A stretch of 6,721 bases of DNA, taken from assembly GCA_910585065.1 (NCBI GenBank), contig CAJUCG010000191.1, positions 1-6,721 on the forward strand. The letters run 5' to 3'. Below are positions 4,794-6,721 of this stretch, piece by piece. The notes below the pieces were generated by a model that searched no databases, was not told the DNA's origin, and worked only from the letters and a program-made list of their open reading frames with translations. Source of the stretch: an uncultured Lachnospiraceae bacterium. Its GTDB lineage: Bacteria > Bacillota > Clostridia > Lachnospirales > Lachnospiraceae. The stretch's first letter is position 1. Each line of letters begins with the position of its first letter. Position numbers and translations under genes: made by a program.

Positions 4794-5627
4794 ATGAAAT
4801 TTACAAAAATGCAAGGCTGCGGAAATGATTATGTCTATGTAAACTGTTTTCAGGAGAATGTGCAGGACGCACCTACTTTGGCAAGGAAGGTGAGCGATCG
4901 GCATTTTGGCATCGGCGCGGACGGACTTATCCTGATTAAATCTTCTGAAATTGCAGATTTTACAATGGAAATGTATAATGCGGACGGTTCACAGGGAGAG
5001 ATGTGCGGCAATGCCATTCGCTGTGTTGGAAAATACGTGTATGATCACCACATGACGGATAAAACAGATCTGACAATTGAGACCCTTGCGGGCATCAAGT
5101 CTTTGACCTTATCCGTGCGGGAGGGGAAAGTAGATGAAGTTACAGTTGATATGGGGGTTCCTGCCTTTGCGCCGAATCAAATTCCGGTGGCAGCAGAAGG
5201 GGAGAGGGTGATTGACGCGCCGATTTTGGTCGGGGGAGATGAGTATCGTTTTACTGCTGTTTCGATGGGCAATCCGCACGCTGTTGTTTTTGTGCAGGAT
5301 ACAAAGACGGTTCCCCTTACAGAAATCGGATCGCTTTTTGAACATCATGAAAGGTTCCCGGAACGAGTCAATACTGAGTTTGTTCAGATACTCGATAAAG
5401 AAAATATAAATATGCGCGTCTGGGAGCGGGGTTCGGACGAAACCTTAGCCTGCGGGACGGGGGCATGTGCAAGTGTGGTGGCATCGATTTTAAACGGACA
5501 TACAAAGGATGAGGCAACAGTGCATATGCTGGGCGGCGATCTGCGGATTCGCTATGACAGGAAGGGAGGTCATGTCTATATGACAGGCTTTGCAGTGGAG
5601 GTATTTTCAGGGGAAATTACTGATTGA
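4794..5627 (+). CDS. dapF: DapF, diaminopimelate epimerase
   Basis: Cytosolic, PLP-independent epimerase that converts LL-diaminopimelate to meso-diaminopimelate for lysine and for the peptidoglycan cross-link. The 277 residues match the family (about 270-285). Motifs in order are MQGCGNDYVYV (6-16), FGIGADGLI (38-46), NADGSQGEMCGNAIRC (62-77) with catalytic C71, MGNPHAVVF (158-166), RVNTEF (191-196) and WERGSDETLACGTGAC (210-225) with catalytic C220. Both active-site cysteines are present, so the enzyme should work. I chose the ATG at 4794, with GAGG (4784-4787) six nt upstream. The in-frame GTG at 4782 is part of that binding site and adds four non-family residues. The gap from the ANTAR gene is 44 bp, A+T-rich, without a terminator. 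dapL follows after 21 bp and supplies its substrate. Confidence 0.96.
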   Translation: MKFTKMQGCGNDYVYVNCFQENVQDAPTLARKVSDRHFGIGADGLILIKSSEIADFTMEMYNADGSQGEMCGNAIRCVGKYVYDHHMTDKTDLTIETLAGIKSLTLSVREGKVDEVTVDMGVPAFAPNQIPVAAEGERVIDAPILVGGDEYRFTAVSMGNPHAVVFVQDTKTVPLTEIGSLFEHHERFPERVNTEFVQILDKENINMRVWERGSDETLACGTGACASVVASILNGHTKDEATVHMLGGDLRIRYDRKGGHVYMTGFAVEVFSGEITD

Positions 5628-5648
5628 TGTTTAGGAAGGAGTATAAAA

Positions 5649-6721
5649 ATGGCAAGGGTAAATGAAAATTTTTTAAAGTTGCCAGGAAGTTATCTGTTTT
5701 CGACAGTCGGAAAAAAGGTGAGGGAGTATCAGGAGGCAAATCCGGATAAAAAGGTGATCCGGCTTGGGATTGGCGATGTGACGCTGCCGCTGCCCCCCGC
5801 TGTGATTTCCGCATTGCATACCGCTGCGGACGAGATGGCGGCACAGGAAACCTTTCGGGGATATGCACCGGATTTAGGCTATGAATTTTTGCGCAGTGCG
5901 GTTGTGGAAAATGATTTTAAATGCCGTGGGGTGGATATTTCGATCGATGAGGTTTTTATCAGTGATGGTGCAAAAAGTGACTCTGCAAATATTCAGGAGA
6001 TTTTTGCGGCAGATTCTAAAATCGCAGTTTGCGATCCCGTCTATCCGGTCTATGTGGACTCGAATGTTATGGCGGGGAGAACTGGGACTTATAATGCCGA
6101 AAACGGACGTTGGAGCAATGTGATTTATATGCCATGCACGGACGAAAACGATTTCGTTCCAGAGTTTCCAGAACAGGTGCCGGACATGATTTATCTGTGT
6201 TTCCCGAATAATCCAACGGGGGCGGCTTTAAACAAAGACCAGCTACAAAAATGGGTGGACTATGCAAACCAGAAAAATGCCGTAATTATTTTTGACGCGG
6301 CATACGAGGCATATATCTCACAGGAAGATGTGCCGCACAGCATCTATGAGTGTGATGGTGCAAAGACCTGCGCGATTGAACTGCGCAGCTTCTCCAAAAA
6401 TGCAGGATTTACAGGGACACGCTTGGCGTACACGGTAATCCCCAAAGAATTGGTGCTTGATGGCATCCCGCTTGGCAGACTTTGGATCCGACGGCATGGG
6501 ACAAAATTTAATGGTGCGCCGTACATTATTCAGAGGGCGGGGGAAGCAGTTTACAGCGAGGAAGGAAAGAAGCAGATCTCAGAGATGGTCGGCTATTATA
6601 TGAAGAATGCAAGAGTAATTTACGAAGGGTTAAAAGCCGCAGGATATACTGTTTCCGGCGGGGTAAATTCGCCGTATATTTGGCTGAAAACACCGGGGGG
6701 CATGGGTTCCTGGGAATTTTT
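5649..6721 (+). CDS. dapL: DapL, LL-diaminopimelate aminotransferase, 3' end off the right edge
   Basis: PLP-dependent class I/II aminotransferase that makes LL-diaminopimelate from tetrahydrodipicolinate and glutamate in one step, bypassing the succinyl or acetyl branches. The visible 357 residues lack about 45-55 of the usual 400-410. Motifs are FSTVGKKV (17-24), LGIGDVTLPLP (39-49), ISDGAKSDSANIQ (104-116), DPVYPVYVD (129-137), CFPNNPTGA (184-192), FDAAYEAY (215-222; D216 for the pyridine nitrogen, Y219) and SFSKNAGFTGTRLAYTV (247-263) with Schiff-base K250 and R258. The SDGAKSD, SFSKNAGFTGTR and NSPYIW stretches are typical of DapL and argue against a general aspartate aminotransferase. 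The ATG at 5649 has GGAG (5638-5641) seven nt upstream. Placement right after dapF, with no promoter or terminator between, supports the assignment and an operon. Confidence 0.95.
   Translation, partial: MARVNENFLKLPGSYLFSTVGKKVREYQEANPDKKVIRLGIGDVTLPLPPAVISALHTAADEMAAQETFRGYAPDLGYEFLRSAVVENDFKCRGVDISIDEVFISDGAKSDSANIQEIFAADSKIAVCDPVYPVYVDSNVMAGRTGTYNAENGRWSNVIYMPCTDENDFVPEFPEQVPDMIYLCFPNNPTGAALNKDQLQKWVDYANQKNAVIIFDAAYEAYISQEDVPHSIYECDGAKTCAIELRSFSKNAGFTGTRLAYTVIPKELVLDGIPLGRLWIRRHGTKFNGAPYIIQRAGEAVYSEEGKKQISEMVGYYMKNARVIYEGLKAAGYTVSGGVNSPYIWLKTPGGMGSWEF

Overview
The window looks like a chromosomal piece of an anaerobic Firmicute, most likely a clostridial Lachnospiraceae-type organism. This is inferred from a two-gene SufC/SufB-type Fe-S assembly pair, a GSI-alpha-type glutamine synthetase homologue followed by an ANTAR regulator, and a dapF-dapL pair (the LL-diaminopimelate aminotransferase route). 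Strong AGGAGG-like ribosome binding sites, frequent GTG starts and AT-rich intergenic DNA fit the same assignment. No mobile element, CRISPR array, tRNA or rRNA was seen.

Layout: (1) 1-674, minus strand: the 5' part of a CNNM/CorC-type membrane protein that runs off the left edge. (2) 675-993: a divergent control region. It holds a perfect-consensus promoter for the membrane protein, an overlapping rightward promoter, a rightward intrinsic terminator, and a second rightward promoter whose -10 lies inside an imperfect palindrome, just upstream of sufC. (3) 994-2748: sufC and a SufB/SufD-core protein, with no cysteine desulfurase or SufU/SufE in view. (4) 2763-4097: a glutamine-synthetase-family enzyme, then 4207-4749: an ANTAR RNA-binding regulator with a degenerate receiver. 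(5) 4794-5627 and 5649-6721: dapF and dapL, the latter cut by the right edge.

All genes from sufC to dapL point right with short gaps and no convincing terminator between them, so they may be wholly or partly co-transcribed. SufC and SufB would build Fe-S clusters. The GS-family protein and ANTAR protein form a nitrogen-linked module. DapL and DapF make LL-DAP and then meso-DAP for peptidoglycan and lysine.

The most striking observation is in the GS-family protein. Its fold, nucleotide-binding and most metal-binding motifs are intact. All five residues that form or close the ammonium site in classical GSI are replaced (Asp50 to Asn, Ser53 to Ala, Tyr179 to Phe, Glu212 to Ala, Glu327 to Gly, Salmonella numbering). 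It may use a different nucleophile or be a non-canonical or regulatory homologue. This rests on alignment from memory and needs a proper alignment or an assay.
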